From positions 2,418,001-2,482,000 of the forward strand of contig NZ_AP027363.1 in the NCBI RefSeq assembly GCF_030295955.1: a stretch of DNA of 64,000 nucleotides. Reading direction: 5' to 3'. Below are positions 9,508 through 19,289 of the stretch, one piece after another. The notes beneath the pieces were generated by a model, which had not been told where the DNA came from, searched no databases, and worked only from the letters and a program-made list of their open reading frames with translations. The position numbers and the translations under genes were made by a program. Each line of letters begins with the position of its first letter. Positions within the stretch are counted from its first letter, which is position 1. This DNA comes from Thalassotalea agarivorans. GTDB lineage: Bacteria > Pseudomonadota > Gammaproteobacteria > Enterobacterales > Alteromonadaceae.

Positions 9508-10437
9508 CTAGCGTAATTCGGCAGGAACCGCAAATACAATATTTTCTTCGCGGCCTTGGTGTTCAGATACGATCGTGCCACCATTAGATTTAAGTGCTTC
9601 TATCACTTGTTGCACAAGCACTTCTGGAGCTGAAGCACCTGCTGTTACACCGACTTTAGATACGTTTTTCAACCAGTCACAACTAATATCGTCAGAGGTG
9701 TCGATAAGGTAAGCTGTTGTACCAATTTTTTCCGCTAGTTCTCTAAGTCGGTTAGAGTTCGAACTATTTTTAGCGCCAACTACTAGCATTAAGTCAACTT
9801 CATGCGCTATAGCTCGCACGGCATCTTGGCGATTTTGAGTGGCATAACAGATATCATCTTTGCGTGGCCCTTCAATATTCGGGAACTTAGCACGCAATGC
9901 GTCTATCACGTCAGCTGTATCATCAACAGACAAGGTTGTTTGACTGCAATAATAGAGCTCATCTGGGTTTTTAACCTCGAGTGTATCAACATCACGTGCT
10001 GACTCGACAAGGTAAATACCGCCTTGGTCACTTTCATATTGGCCCATGGTGCCTTCAACTTCTGGGTGACCTGCATGTCCTATTAAGACACACTCAACGT
10101 TTTTTCTACTTGCTCGAGACACTTCCATATGCACTTTCGTGACAAGCGGACAGGTCGCATCAAATACTTTTAAACCACGTAGCTTGGCTTCTTGTCTAAC
10201 CGCTTTTGATACACCATGGGCGCTAAAGATAACGGTTGAGTCATCCGGCACCTCATGCAGTTCATCTACAAACACCGCACCTCGGTTTTTCAAGCCATTA
10301 ACAACAAACTTGTTATGCACAACTTCATGACGCACGTAAATTGGCGCATCAAACAAGTCTAATGCTCTATCAACAATACTAATTGCTCGGTCAACGCCGG
10401 CACAAAAGCCGCGCGGGTTTGCTAAAATGATTTCCAT
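9508..10437 (-). CDS. ispH: 4-hydroxy-3-methylbut-2-enyl diphosphate reductase (IspH/LytB)
   Basis: The 309-residue enzyme catalyses the last step of the MEP pathway, reducing HMBPP to IPP and DMAPP with a [4Fe-4S] cluster. The three cluster cysteines are at residues 12 (NPRGFCAGV), 96 (DATCPLV) and 197 (DDICYAT), the same numbers as in E. coli IspH. The HxE/TQ segments around [13 protein letters not shown] are conserved. It is the last gene of the ribF-ileS-lspA-fkpB-ispH run, 8 bases after fkpB. Confidence 0.96.
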   Translation of the reverse strand: MEIILANPRGFCAGVDRAISIVDRALDLFDAPIYVRHEVVHNKFVVNGLKNRGAVFVDELHEVPDDSTVIFSAHGVSKAVRQEAKLRGLKVFDATCPLVTKVHMEVSRASRKNVECVLIGHAGHPEVEGTMGQYESDQGGIYLVESARDVDTLEVKNPDELYYCSQTTLSVDDTADVIDALRAKFPNIEGPRKDDICYATQNRQDAVRAIAHEVDLMLVVGAKNSSNSNRLRELAEKIGTTAYLIDTSDDISCDWLKNVSKVGVTAGASAPEVLVQQVIEALKSNGGTIVSEHQGREENIVFAVPAELR

Positions 10438-10445
10438 GAAAGCCT

Positions 10446-10880
10446 CTATTTCACCTCGATGACATCAATTACAAAGGTAACCGCCTGCCCTGCTAACGGA
10501 TGGTTAAAATCCACCGTTACCGACAAATCCGAAACTTCTTTTACAATGCCTGGCAGCTCCACACCACCCGGTTGTGTAAAGGTAATGATACTACCTACTT
10601 TTGCCGGAGCGTCAGCACTAAATTTAGTTGCGTCTACGTAGTGGATATTATCAGGGTTAGACTCGCCAAACGCGTCTTTCGCTTCTAACGTAAATTCTTT
10701 GCTATCACCCGCTTTCAAGCCCAACATTTGTTGTTCAAACGCAGGTGAGATGCTCGCATTACCCATCACAATTTTTGCTGGTTTGTTATGCACCTTAGTG
10801 CTTTCTGCCGCACTTCCATCAGATAACTTCATGGTGATATGCGCCAAAATTGTTGAGGCATCGGTTATGACACTACTCAT
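10446..10880 (-). CDS. fkpB: FKBP-type peptidyl-prolyl isomerase, SlpA/FkpB type
   Basis: This 144-residue protein belongs to the short FKBP group with an inserted IF chaperone domain (as in E. coli SlpA/FkpB), with the segment [18 protein letters not shown] in the middle and a closing [19 protein letters not shown] strand typical of the family. It assists proline isomerisation and folding in the cytoplasm. The start ATGA overlaps the lspA stop, and it lies in the conserved lspA-fkpB-ispH order, which supports the identification. Confidence 0.93.
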   Translation of the reverse strand: MSSVITDASTILAHITMKLSDGSAAESTKVHNKPAKIVMGNASISPAFEQQMLGLKAGDSKEFTLEAKDAFGESNPDNIHYVDATKFSADAPAKVGSIITFTQPGGVELPGIVKEVSDLSVTVDFNHPLAGQAVTFVIDVIEVK

Positions 10881-11389
10881 GATTTTTCACCTGCTGTCGT
10901 TTTCGAGTCATCATTAGACAAAAACGCGTCTAAAATCATAAACGCCGCGCCAATAAATATGGCAGAGTCTGCAACGTTAAAGGCCGGCCAATGATAGCTT
11001 CCCCAATAAAAATCAAGAAAGTCGATCACGTAACCAAATATCAATCGATCAATTAAGTTGCCCAAAGCACCGCTTAGCATCATGGAAAAAGCCACGTTTA
11101 AACGTGTATTACTTTTATCTTCTTTGGCAAGCCAATATACAAAAAGGATGCTAGCTGCAATCGCAATAAAGGTAAAAAACCAACGCTGCCAGCCACCTTG
11201 ATCGGCTAAGAAACTAAAGGCTGCGCCATAGTTTCTTGCATAAGTTAAATCAAAAAATGGTAACAAATTAACGCTTTCACCAAGATAAAAGTTTTGCGCA
11301 ATGAGTTGCTTTGTTACTTGGTCTAAAACCAAGAAAATAACGGTTAACCATAGGTAGGCTAATCCTGTTGTTTTAAACGCTTTCATCAT
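10877..11389 (-). CDS. lspA: Lipoprotein signal peptidase (signal peptidase II)
   Basis: The 170-residue inner-membrane aspartyl protease cleaves prolipoproteins after lipid attachment. Four hydrophobic segments are visible. The catalytic pair is Asp123 (GYVIDFLDF) and Asp141 (FNVADSA), matching the two conserved aspartates of LspA; GNLIDRL and ARNYGAAFSF are further family blocks. Several lipoproteins in this window would be its substrates. It sits 14 bases after ileS and overlaps fkpB by 4 bases. Confidence 0.95.
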   Translation of the reverse strand: MMKAFKTTGLAYLWLTVIFLVLDQVTKQLIAQNFYLGESVNLLPFFDLTYARNYGAAFSFLADQGGWQRWFFTFIAIAASILFVYWLAKEDKSNTRLNVAFSMMLSGALGNLIDRLIFGYVIDFLDFYWGSYHWPAFNVADSAIFIGAAFMILDAFLSNDDSKTTAGEKS

Positions 11390-11403
11390 ACTTCGTACTT
11401 CTA

Positions 11404-14229
11404 TTAAGCGAACTCGCGTTGCTCACCTTCACCATCAACATTTGTTACACAACGACCGCATAATAATGGATGCTCTTCATAGCTACCCACATCAGTTGTC
11501 ACATGCCAACAACGGTCGCATTTTTTACCTGACGCCGGAGCAACTGCAACAGCTAACCCTTCTAGCTCTGTAGTGCCCGCTGATTGTGGTGCTTCTGACA
11601 GTGGCTTAACAAGCGCTTCAGAGGTCAGTAGTACAAAACGTAACTCGTCACCTAATTTGTTCACTAGCGCAGCTAATGCATCGCTTACATAGAGTGTTAC
11701 GCTTGCTTCTAGCGCTTTGCCCACAGTTTTTTCTTTACGAGCAAGCTCTAAAACTTTATTTACTTCATTGCGCACTTGGATCAGCGACTGCCAATCATCA
11801 TTACTTAACGATGATGCGTTATTAGAAGTTAAACCGTCATACCAAACATCAGTAAATACGAAATCGCCTCTCTCTCCTGGTAAAGCAGACCATATTTCTT
11901 GCGCAGTAAAAGACAAAATAGGTGCCATCCAACGCGTCATGGCTTCTGCAATAACGTACATCGCTGTTTGACATGAACGGCGCGCATGTCCATCAGCCTT
12001 AGCGGTGTATTGTCTATCTTTGATGATATCTAAATAGAAGCCACCTAATTCCGTAGTACAGAAATTCATTAGCTTGTGGACAACTTGGTGGAATTCGTAG
12101 TTGTCGTAGGCTTCGATAATTTCAGATTGAAGCTGAGCCGCTCTATCAACAACCCATGCATCAAGTGCCACCATGTCTTCAACTGCAACACTGTCTGTTT
12201 CTGGATTAAAGCCATTGATGTTAGCCAACAAGAATCGTGACGTGTTACGAATACGACGATAAGCATCTGCCTGACGGTTAAATATTTCGTCAGATACGGT
12301 AATTTCCTGCGTATAGTTTACTGACGCGACCCACAAACGCAGAATATCAGCACCAAGCTTGTTAGTGATTTGAGATGGTGTAATTACATTACCCAATGAT
12401 TTCGACATTTTGTGGCCATTAACGTCTACAGTAAAACCGTGCGTTAATACTTGTCTATATGGCGCTTTACCATTCATCGCAACGGAAGACATCATAGAAG
12501 ACATAAACCAACCACGATGTTGGTCACTACCTTCTAAATATAGGTCTGCAATATCATCAAATTCTTCACGAGCATTGATCACAGAATGGTGAGTAACACC
12601 GGAATCAAACCAAACATCTAAGGTATCTTTCACTTTGACGTATTCTGCTGCATCTTCGCCTAAAAGCTCTTCAACCTCTAAATCGAACCAAGCTTGGATA
12701 CCTGTCTTTTCAACGCGCTGCGCCACTTCCTCAATCAACTCAACTGAACGAGGATGTAGAGCACCCGTATCTTTATGAATGAAGAATGCAATCGGCACAC
12801 CCCACGTTCTTTGACGAGAAATACACCAATCTGGGCGGCCCTCTACCATTGATTCGATTCGGCTTTGTCCCCAGTCTGGGATCCACTGTGTTTTTTCGAT
12901 CTCAGCCATTGAGTCTTTACGCAGATTATTTTTGTCCATGCTAATAAACCATTGTGGCGTAGCGCGGAAGATAATCGGCGTTTTATGACGCCAGCAATGC
13001 GGATAAGAATGCTCATAGGCATGATGGTGCAACAATGCGCCTTTTTCAGTTAGCACATCGACAACACTCGCGTTAGCTTTAAACACATGTTGACCTGCAA
13101 ACAATGGCGTATCTTCGAGATAGACACCATTTGCGCCCACTGGATTTGCAACTTCTAAATCGTATTTTTTGCCAACAGAAAAGTCATCTACACCGTGACC
13201 TGGTGCTGTGTGAACACAACCTGTACCAGAGTCTGTAGTAACATGGTCACCTAAAATAACAGGCACAGTAAAGTCGTAAAATGGGTGTTTTAGTTGCACA
13301 AGTTCAAGCGCTTCACCCTTGGCAAAACCAAGTGCGTGGTAACTGTCTACTGAAAAACGGTCCATACAATCAGCAACTAAGTCTGATGCTAGGATGAGTC
13401 TAAACTTTTCACCGTCTTTTTCACATTGAACCAATGTGTATTCTACTTCAGGGTGGATTGCGACAGCTCTGTTAGCTGGCAATGTCCATGGCGTCGTTGT
13501 CCAAATAACAGCAGATACATCACCTTCGCCAGCATGGCCGTCAGGGTGAGAAAACAAGTCTGCAACGGCATCTGAATCAACGGCTGTAAACTTCACATCA
13601 ATCGCTGGCGATTGCTTGTCTTTATATTCTACTTCCGCTTCTGCTAATGCTGAGCCGCAATCTGTACACCAGTGAACAGGTTTGAAGCCCTGCTGAATAT
13701 GGCCATTTTCGGCGATTTTACCTAATGCACGTATAATGTTTGCTTCGGTGTCAAAATTCATTGTTAAGTATGGGTTTTCCCAATCACCAAACACACCTAA
13801 ACGTTTAAAATCTTCGCGTTGGCCATCAACTTGTTTAATGGCGTACTCGCGACATTTTTGGCGAAAGTCAGCTGCCGACACTTTATGTCCTGGCTTACCC
13901 ACTTTCTTTTCAACCATTAATTCAATCGGCAAACCATGACAATCCCAACCAGGCACATAAGGTGCATTGAAGTCTGATAAAGTTTTAGCCTTAACGATAA
14001 TGTCTTTAAGTATCTTGTTAACTGAGTGACCTAAGTGAATATTGCCGTTGGCGTAAGGAGGGCCATCATGCAAAATAAATGATTTCTTACCTTTCTTCGC
14101 GGCACGAATTTGGCCGTACACATCTTGTGCAGCCCAATCTTTCAGCATCTGTGGTTCGCGATTTGCCATATTTCCACGCATGGGAAATTCAGTATCTGGC
14201 AAATTTAAAGTATGTTTGTAGTCACTCAT
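11404..14229 (-). CDS. ileS: Isoleucyl-tRNA synthetase
   Basis: The 941-residue class I synthetase charges tRNA-Ile and edits valine. The HIGH-type motif is in [13 protein letters not shown] (near 58-70), the KMSKS motif in [10 protein letters not shown] (near 605), and the CP1 editing domain lies between. The C-terminal zinc site is formed by CDRCWH and CGRC (about 900-925), as in the E. coli-type enzyme (938 residues). It stands between ribF and lspA in the usual order. Confidence 0.97.
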   Translation of the reverse strand: MSDYKHTLNLPDTEFPMRGNMANREPQMLKDWAAQDVYGQIRAAKKGKKSFILHDGPPYANGNIHLGHSVNKILKDIIVKAKTLSDFNAPYVPGWDCHGLPIELMVEKKVGKPGHKVSAADFRQKCREYAIKQVDGQREDFKRLGVFGDWENPYLTMNFDTEANIIRALGKIAENGHIQQGFKPVHWCTDCGSALAEAEVEYKDKQSPAIDVKFTAVDSDAVADLFSHPDGHAGEGDVSAVIWTTTPWTLPANRAVAIHPEVEYTLVQCEKDGEKFRLILASDLVADCMDRFSVDSYHALGFAKGEALELVQLKHPFYDFTVPVILGDHVTTDSGTGCVHTAPGHGVDDFSVGKKYDLEVANPVGANGVYLEDTPLFAGQHVFKANASVVDVLTEKGALLHHHAYEHSYPHCWRHKTPIIFRATPQWFISMDKNNLRKDSMAEIEKTQWIPDWGQSRIESMVEGRPDWCISRQRTWGVPIAFFIHKDTGALHPRSVELIEEVAQRVEKTGIQAWFDLEVEELLGEDAAEYVKVKDTLDVWFDSGVTHHSVINAREEFDDIADLYLEGSDQHRGWFMSSMMSSVAMNGKAPYRQVLTHGFTVDVNGHKMSKSLGNVITPSQITNKLGADILRLWVASVNYTQEITVSDEIFNRQADAYRRIRNTSRFLLANINGFNPETDSVAVEDMVALDAWVVDRAAQLQSEIIEAYDNYEFHQVVHKLMNFCTTELGGFYLDIIKDRQYTAKADGHARRSCQTAMYVIAEAMTRWMAPILSFTAQEIWSALPGERGDFVFTDVWYDGLTSNNASSLSNDDWQSLIQVRNEVNKVLELARKEKTVGKALEASVTLYVSDALAALVNKLGDELRFVLLTSEALVKPLSEAPQSAGTTELEGLAVAVAPASGKKCDRCWHVTTDVGSYEEHPLLCGRCVTNVDGEGEQREFA

Positions 14230-14267
14230 TTACTTAGTATCCGTTTGGGTATTACCCATTTACTCAA

Positions 14268-15200
14268 TTATAAAACAAGGTTATTGAGATATACTCGACC
14301 TTGTTTACTGTCTTCTATAATTTGTTTCGTTAATTCGTCTATCGAATCAAACTTTTTCTCATTTCTGATTTTGTTTAGAAAAGCAACTTCGATGGTTTGA
14401 CCATATAAATCACTTTCAAAATCAAACAAATGTACTTCTAATTGTTGCCTAATACCAGCAACCGTTGGTCTCGAACCAACATTAGCAACACCATAATGTG
14501 TGCCATAACGAGTTGTCGCCTTTACCACGTAGACACCTGATACCGGCGAAACACGACGTTTTAACTTAATATTTGCCGTTGGAAAGCCTAAGGTACGCCC
14601 ACGTTTATCGCCATGAAATACGCGGCCGATTATACTGTATGGCCTGCCAAGCATTTGCTGCGCTTCGTTTAGCGCATCTTTTTCGAGCGCCTGCCTAATT
14701 TCGGTACTAGAAATTCTGCAGTCAGATAGCATAAAACTTTTAGTATCTGTCACAGAAAAACCAAAGCGTTGACCAGCATCTACTAACGTCTGGTAGTTGC
14801 CTTGCCTATTCTTACCAAAATGAAAGTCATCACCAACAATTAGGTGTCTAACGCCCATCTTTTCAACCAGCAAGTGTTCAACAAAATAACTCGCGGATTG
14901 CGCCGCAAAAGCTAGGTTAAAATTAACGCATAACAATTTGTCGACACCTAGCTTTTCAAGCTGTTGATACTTTTCTCTTAATCGAGATAATCTGGCTGGT
15001 GCCGTATCAGGCGTAAACACTTCTCTTGGTTGTGGTTCAAACACCATAACCACGGCAGGTAATCCTGACGCTTTCGCTTTTTCAATCAGAGCTGAAATAA
15101 CGCGTTGATGGCCTAAATGTACACCATCAAAATTACCAATAGTTAATACACAGCCGAAATCAGCTGTTTTAATATTGTGTATACCACGTATTAACTGCAT
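14268..15200 (-). CDS. ribF: Bifunctional riboflavin kinase / FAD synthetase
   Basis: The 310-residue protein makes FMN from riboflavin and FAD from FMN. The N-terminal nucleotidyltransferase domain shows GNFDGVHLGHQRVI (near 23-36) and the ISSTEIR motif; the C-terminal riboflavin kinase domain shows GDKRGRTLGFPTANI. Length and domain order match RibF. It heads the ribF-ileS-lspA-fkpB-ispH gene run, 38 bases before ileS. No FMN riboswitch is visible upstream in the short gap to murJ. Confidence 0.95.
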   Translation of the reverse strand: MQLIRGIHNIKTADFGCVLTIGNFDGVHLGHQRVISALIEKAKASGLPAVVMVFEPQPREVFTPDTAPARLSRLREKYQQLEKLGVDKLLCVNFNLAFAAQSASYFVEHLLVEKMGVRHLIVGDDFHFGKNRQGNYQTLVDAGQRFGFSVTDTKSFMLSDCRISSTEIRQALEKDALNEAQQMLGRPYSIIGRVFHGDKRGRTLGFPTANIKLKRRVSPVSGVYVVKATTRYGTHYGVANVGSRPTVAGIRQQLEVHLFDFESDLYGQTIEVAFLNKIRNEKKFDSIDELTKQIIEDSKQGRVYLNNLVL

Positions 15201-15317
15201 GTAAGTATTTTAGCCCTTGTTGCGTATAGCCTAATTGGCATACTAAAAACCGCCGAATTATATATTAGTCCAGTCAAAGAATCAGCATTTTAACGTAATT
15301 ACTGAGACTTTTTTTGT

Positions 15318-16910
15318 CTAAACTTGTTCGCTTTCTGAGCGGGTGGTCTGCACTTTAAAGTCTGATAACCTGACACCGAGTAACAACGCCAACACAAAAT
15401 ACACCGTAACCCCTAATAGAATAAGCCCTACAAGCAAACTGACTTTTCTAGCGAAAGTGAAAGTTAACCATTGTTCAAAAGCCGGAGAAAAGTGATATAC
15501 CACTGCCGCCATCAAAGCAGCACTAACAACCAGTTTTAACGCAAATAACAGCGTTGCCTTGCTTAACGTAAACACTGACGATTTATGCAAACCACGATAC
15601 AACAAAATGGCGTTTAATGTACCCGATAAAGTCGTCGCTAAAGCTAAGCCAACGTATCCTAATATTGGCGCTAACATCAGGTTTAGCACCATATTAGCAA
15701 CCATTGCGATAATACCAATTTTGACGGGAGTTTTTGTATCCTGTCTGGCGTAATAACCGGGCGCAAATATCTTAATCAGCATGAAACTTACCAAGCCCGA
15801 CAAATACGCAAACAAGGCGTAAGACACTTGCGCCACATCATAAGCTGTAAAGGCACCACGCATAAATAGTACACTGACAATTGGCTGGGCTAGTACCATT
15901 AAGCCAGCAAGTGCCGGCAGTCCCATGAATAATACGAATTTAAGTCCCCAGTCCATTGTATCGTTAAATTCTTGCGTACCTTTACTGGTATGGAGACGAG
16001 ACAAAGTTGGTAGAATAACGGTTGCAATGCCAATTCCAAACACCCCTAACGGAAACTCAAGGAGTCTATCAGCGTAGTAAAGCCAACTGATTGAGCCGGA
16101 GACGAGAAAACTTGCAATCAATGTATCTAGTAACAAATTGATCTGTGTCACTGAAACACCAAACAGCGCAGGAATTAAAAGACGTTTTATCTTTTGCACA
16201 CCCGGCGTTTTCCAACCCCAGGACGGCTTAACTAAAACTCCTGCTTTATACAAAAACGGCAGTTGAAAAAGAAACTGAACCAAGCCACCAAAAAATACAC
16301 CCCATGCAAGTGCATAAGCCGGTAAATCAAAATAGTCGTGCCCAAACACAGCGGCTAAGATAATCGTAATATTAAGCAACACAGGGGTAAATGCTGCGAC
16401 AGCAAACTTGCCTAAAGTATTTAAAATCGCACCTGCAAGCGCTGTTAGACTAATAAACCAAAGATAAGGGAAGGTGATTTTAAGTAAGCTCGACGCCAGT
16501 TCGAATTTGTCACCGTTTGGTCCATCATTTAGCCAATCGTAAAACCAACCAAAACCAAACAACATGACAAGTAGTGGCGATGCAACGACACCGACTAAGG
16601 TGACAATCGATAAGATAACGCCAAGCGTACCCGAGACATAAGCGATTAACTGACGGGTTTCGTCTAGGCTTTGTTCTTTTTCTTGTTCGTTAACTTCGCT
16701 CAAGACAGGCACAAATGCCTGTGCAAAGGCACCTTCAGCAAATAACTTTCGTAAAAAGTTAGGGATTTTATTAGCGAAAAAGAAGACATCAGCGCCAGAG
16801 CTTGCCCCCATAAAATTAGCCATAACAACGTCACGTACTAATCCGAGTACGCGTGAAATTAAGGTCATAAAGCTAACGATAAGTCCTGATTTTAGGAGCT
16901 TTTTACTCAA
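15318..16910 (-). CDS. murJ: Lipid II flippase MurJ
   Basis: The 530-residue integral membrane protein of the MOP superfamily shows about 14 hydrophobic segments and starts with KSGLIVSFMTLISRVLGLVRD, the MurJ signature with its conserved arginines. It moves lipid II across the inner membrane for peptidoglycan synthesis and is essential in E. coli. It lies upstream of ribF on the - strand and is divergent from rpsT, the arrangement seen in many gammaproteobacteria. Confidence 0.95.
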   Translation of the reverse strand: MSKKLLKSGLIVSFMTLISRVLGLVRDVVMANFMGASSGADVFFFANKIPNFLRKLFAEGAFAQAFVPVLSEVNEQEKEQSLDETRQLIAYVSGTLGVILSIVTLVGVVASPLLVMLFGFGWFYDWLNDGPNGDKFELASSLLKITFPYLWFISLTALAGAILNTLGKFAVAAFTPVLLNITIILAAVFGHDYFDLPAYALAWGVFFGGLVQFLFQLPFLYKAGVLVKPSWGWKTPGVQKIKRLLIPALFGVSVTQINLLLDTLIASFLVSGSISWLYYADRLLEFPLGVFGIGIATVILPTLSRLHTSKGTQEFNDTMDWGLKFVLFMGLPALAGLMVLAQPIVSVLFMRGAFTAYDVAQVSYALFAYLSGLVSFMLIKIFAPGYYARQDTKTPVKIGIIAMVANMVLNLMLAPILGYVGLALATTLSGTLNAILLYRGLHKSSVFTLSKATLLFALKLVVSAALMAAVVYHFSPAFEQWLTFTFARKVSLLVGLILLGVTVYFVLALLLGVRLSDFKVQTTRSESEQV

Positions 16911-17011
16911 AGGTATCCCTGCTTAAGTGGTTGTTTTCGCTTTTTTGTTATTATCTATGTAAAACCAAAGGCTTCTCAAGCAAAGTTTTACAAAAATTGC
17001 TAAAAAAATAG

Positions 17012-17047
17012 ACGACATTATTAAAACAATCAGGTACAATGCGCGCC
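17012..17047 (+). promoter_or_regulatory. rpsT promoter with GC-rich discriminator
   Basis: A -35-like ACGACA (17012-17017, 4 of 6) is followed after 17 bases by -10 TACAAT (17035-17040) and directly by GCGCGCC (17041-17047). A GC-rich discriminator next to the -10 is typical of promoters repressed by ppGpp/DksA, as expected for a ribosomal protein gene. The predicted 5' leader is about 140 bases. Confidence 0.55.
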
Positions 17048-17188
17048 AATGTCTCAGTCGAAAGCTTGTTTTTAACATCCCTCAGCGTGACGAAGCCCTT
17101 AAAACGGTTGACTTTACGTACAAAAGCAGGCATATTTCGCAGCCTTATTTTTAGGCTTAAACTTATTATTGTTAATTAGGAGTTCACC

Positions 17189-17449
17189 TTGGCTAACTCA
17201 AAACAAGCTAAGAAGCGCGCAGTACAATCTGAAAAGCGCCGTCAACACAACGCAAGTCGTCGCTCTATGATGCGTACTTTAGTTAAGAAAGTTATCGCTG
17301 CTATCGAAGCAGGTGATAAAGAGCTTGCAACTAAAGAATTAGCAGCTGCTACGCCAATCTTAGATCGTTACGCAACTAAAGGCCTTATTCACAAGAATAA
17401 AGCTGCACGTAGCAAGAGCCGTTTAAACGCTGCTATCAAAGCACTTTAA
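17189..17449 (+). CDS. rpsT: 30S ribosomal protein S20
   Basis: The 86-residue basic protein ([29 protein letters not shown]…) is S20, which binds 16S rRNA early in 30S assembly. The start codon is TTG, with TTAGGAG at good spacing. E. coli rpsT also starts with UUG, and that weak codon is part of its autoregulation, so the same control is plausible here. It is monocistronic with its own promoter and terminator and divergent from murJ. Confidence 0.97.
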   Translation: MANSKQAKKRAVQSEKRRQHNASRRSMMRTLVKKVIAAIEAGDKELATKELAAATPILDRYATKGLIHKNKAARSKSRLNAAIKAL

Positions 17450-17472
17450 TCGCTTACAAGATTTCTTAAAAG

Positions 17473-17497
17473 AACCAGCCTAGTGCTGGTTTTTTTA
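17473..17497 (+). terminator. Intrinsic terminator after rpsT
   Basis: Arms AACCAGC (17473-17479) and GCTGGTT (17485-17491), loop CTAGT, then a T run to 17496, 24 bases after the rpsT stop. Confidence 0.85.
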
Positions 17498-17578
17498 TAT
17501 CTCCATTTTATTCCAATAGTTGCACCTCGCCCCACATTGCTCTAGTCTCACTGACTATCCTATCTACTCAACGACAGT

Positions 17579-19231
17579 ATGAGCGATATCATGAAAACAA
17601 AAATAGTGGCAATTGCCTTAACCATCAGCACACTAGTAGGCTGTGGTGAACAAAATCAAAGTAAACAACTTTCCCTTGTTGATGGCGCAGAGCAGCGTCT
17701 TGATATCTACTATCAAGTTCCCCTCACCGCAGATTTAACGCATCTTTCAGACAATCAAAAAGAAATGCTTGGTTTGCTTATTGAGGCTTCCAACATTATG
17801 GATGATTTATTTTGGCAGCAAGCTTTCGGTGAAGGCAAAGACCAATTTTTAGCGGCTATATCAGATCCAAAGGTGCGTAAATTTGCGCAAATGAATTACG
17901 GCCCTTGGGATCGGCTAAATGGTGACAAACCTTTCATACAAGGGTTTGAACAAAAAGCTGTTGGCGCACAATTTTATCCGCAAGATATGACTAAAGCGGA
18001 ATTTGAGGCGCAAGACTTCGCAGACAAAGACGGCTTATACTCTTTAGTTAGACGAGACGAACAAGGAAAACTAACCGCTATTGCCTATTCTGAGGCATAT
18101 CATGAGCAACTCACTCGCGCTGCAGCTATCTTAGAACGTGCGGCGAAGCTTGCTGACAACGAAGCTTTTGCGAACTATTTGAGTATGCGTGCATCGGCCT
18201 TTTTATCCGACGATTACCAACCATCCGACTTTGCTTGGATGGATATGAAAGACAATCCGATTGACGTCGTCATTGGCCCGATCGAAGTGTACGAAGATCA
18301 ATTATACGGATATAGAGCTGGTTTTGAGTCATATGTCCTTATTAAAGATCTGGCATGGAGTGAAAAACTTGCCAAGTATGCACAGTGGCTCCCTAAACTG
18401 CAAAAAGGCCTACCTGTAAGTCGCAAATATAAGGCGGAAAAACCGGGTACTGACGCTGACTTAAACGCGTATGACGTCATCTACTACGCCGGTCACTCAA
18501 ATGCTGGTAGTAAAACGATTGCCATAAACTTACCCAATGATGAGCAAGTACAGCTTGAAAAAGGAACGAGAAGATTACAACTTAAGAATGCGATGAAGGC
18601 AAAGTTTGATCACATATTAGTGCCGATTGCAGATGAGCTTATTGTTGAGCAGCAAAGAAAACACATTACCTTCAATGCCTTTTTCGCGAATACCATGTTT
18701 CATGAAGTTGCACATGGGCTAGGTATAAAAAATACAATTAATGACAAAGGTACTGTTCGCCACGCGCTTAAAGAACATGCCTCGGCATTGGAAGAAGGCA
18801 AAGCCGATATTTTGGGCTTGTATATGGTCCGTCAGTTGTTAGACGAAGGCGTAATCACCGAGGGCGAATTGGCCGATTATTATGTTACCTTCATGGCAGG
18901 CATATTCCGCAGCGTACGTTTTGGCGCAAGCTCCGCACATGGTAAAGCCAACATGGTGCGTTTTAATTATTTTGAAGAACAAGGCGCCTTTAGTCGCAAC
19001 GAACAAGGCCTGTATCAAGTTGATTTCGATAAAATGACGGCAGCTATCGATAGCCTGTCAGAACTGATTCTAACCTTGCAAGGTAATGGCGATTACGACG
19101 GCGTAGATAAGTTAGTTAAGGAAACTGGCATGATCAAAGAAAATTTAGCCAACGATTTGGCACGCCTTGAGGCGGCTAGAATTCCGGTCGATATTGTATT
19201 TGACCAAGGCAAAAACGTTTTAGGGTTGTAA
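17579..19231 (+). CDS. Putative M49-like (dipeptidyl-peptidase III-related) zinc metallopeptidase lipoprotein
   Basis: The 550-residue product has a lipoprotein signal with lipobox LVGC22. A second ATG four codons later (17591) is an equally good start. Residues MFHEVAHGLG (near 375) followed by EEGKAD (near 404) give a zinc site and place it near peptidase family M49, in which classical DPP III has HELLGH and EECRAD. Here the first motif is the shorter HExxH form. The protein would act at the outer membrane or in the periplasm, unlike cytosolic DPP III, perhaps on peptides. Substrate is unknown. It is a single gene between rpsT and a strong terminator. Confidence 0.68.
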   Translation: MSDIMKTKIVAIALTISTLVGCGEQNQSKQLSLVDGAEQRLDIYYQVPLTADLTHLSDNQKEMLGLLIEASNIMDDLFWQQAFGEGKDQFLAAISDPKVRKFAQMNYGPWDRLNGDKPFIQGFEQKAVGAQFYPQDMTKAEFEAQDFADKDGLYSLVRRDEQGKLTAIAYSEAYHEQLTRAAAILERAAKLADNEAFANYLSMRASAFLSDDYQPSDFAWMDMKDNPIDVVIGPIEVYEDQLYGYRAGFESYVLIKDLAWSEKLAKYAQWLPKLQKGLPVSRKYKAEKPGTDADLNAYDVIYYAGHSNAGSKTIAINLPNDEQVQLEKGTRRLQLKNAMKAKFDHILVPIADELIVEQQRKHITFNAFFANTMFHEVAHGLGIKNTINDKGTVRHALKEHASALEEGKADILGLYMVRQLLDEGVITEGELADYYVTFMAGIFRSVRFGASSAHGKANMVRFNYFEEQGAFSRNEQGLYQVDFDKMTAAIDSLSELILTLQGNGDYDGVDKLVKETGMIKENLANDLARLEAARIPVDIVFDQGKNVLGL

Positions 19232-19235
19232 AATG

Positions 19236-19263
19236 AAAAGCCGAGCAATGCTCGGCTTTTTTT
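19236..19263 (+). terminator. Intrinsic terminator after the M49-like gene
   Basis: Eleven-base perfect arms AAAAGCCGAGC (19236-19246) and GCTCGGCTTTT (19250-19260), loop AAT, then further T residues. It can also act toward the - strand acyl-CoA dehydrogenase gene that ends nearby. Confidence 0.9.
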
Positions 19264-19289
19264 ATCACACTAATTCCTGTTTTAATTAC

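Noticed and set aside
16951-17133. 60-codon - frame between murJ and rpsT
   Set aside because: Covers the rpsT promoter and leader on the other strand; no ribosome site and no family likeness.
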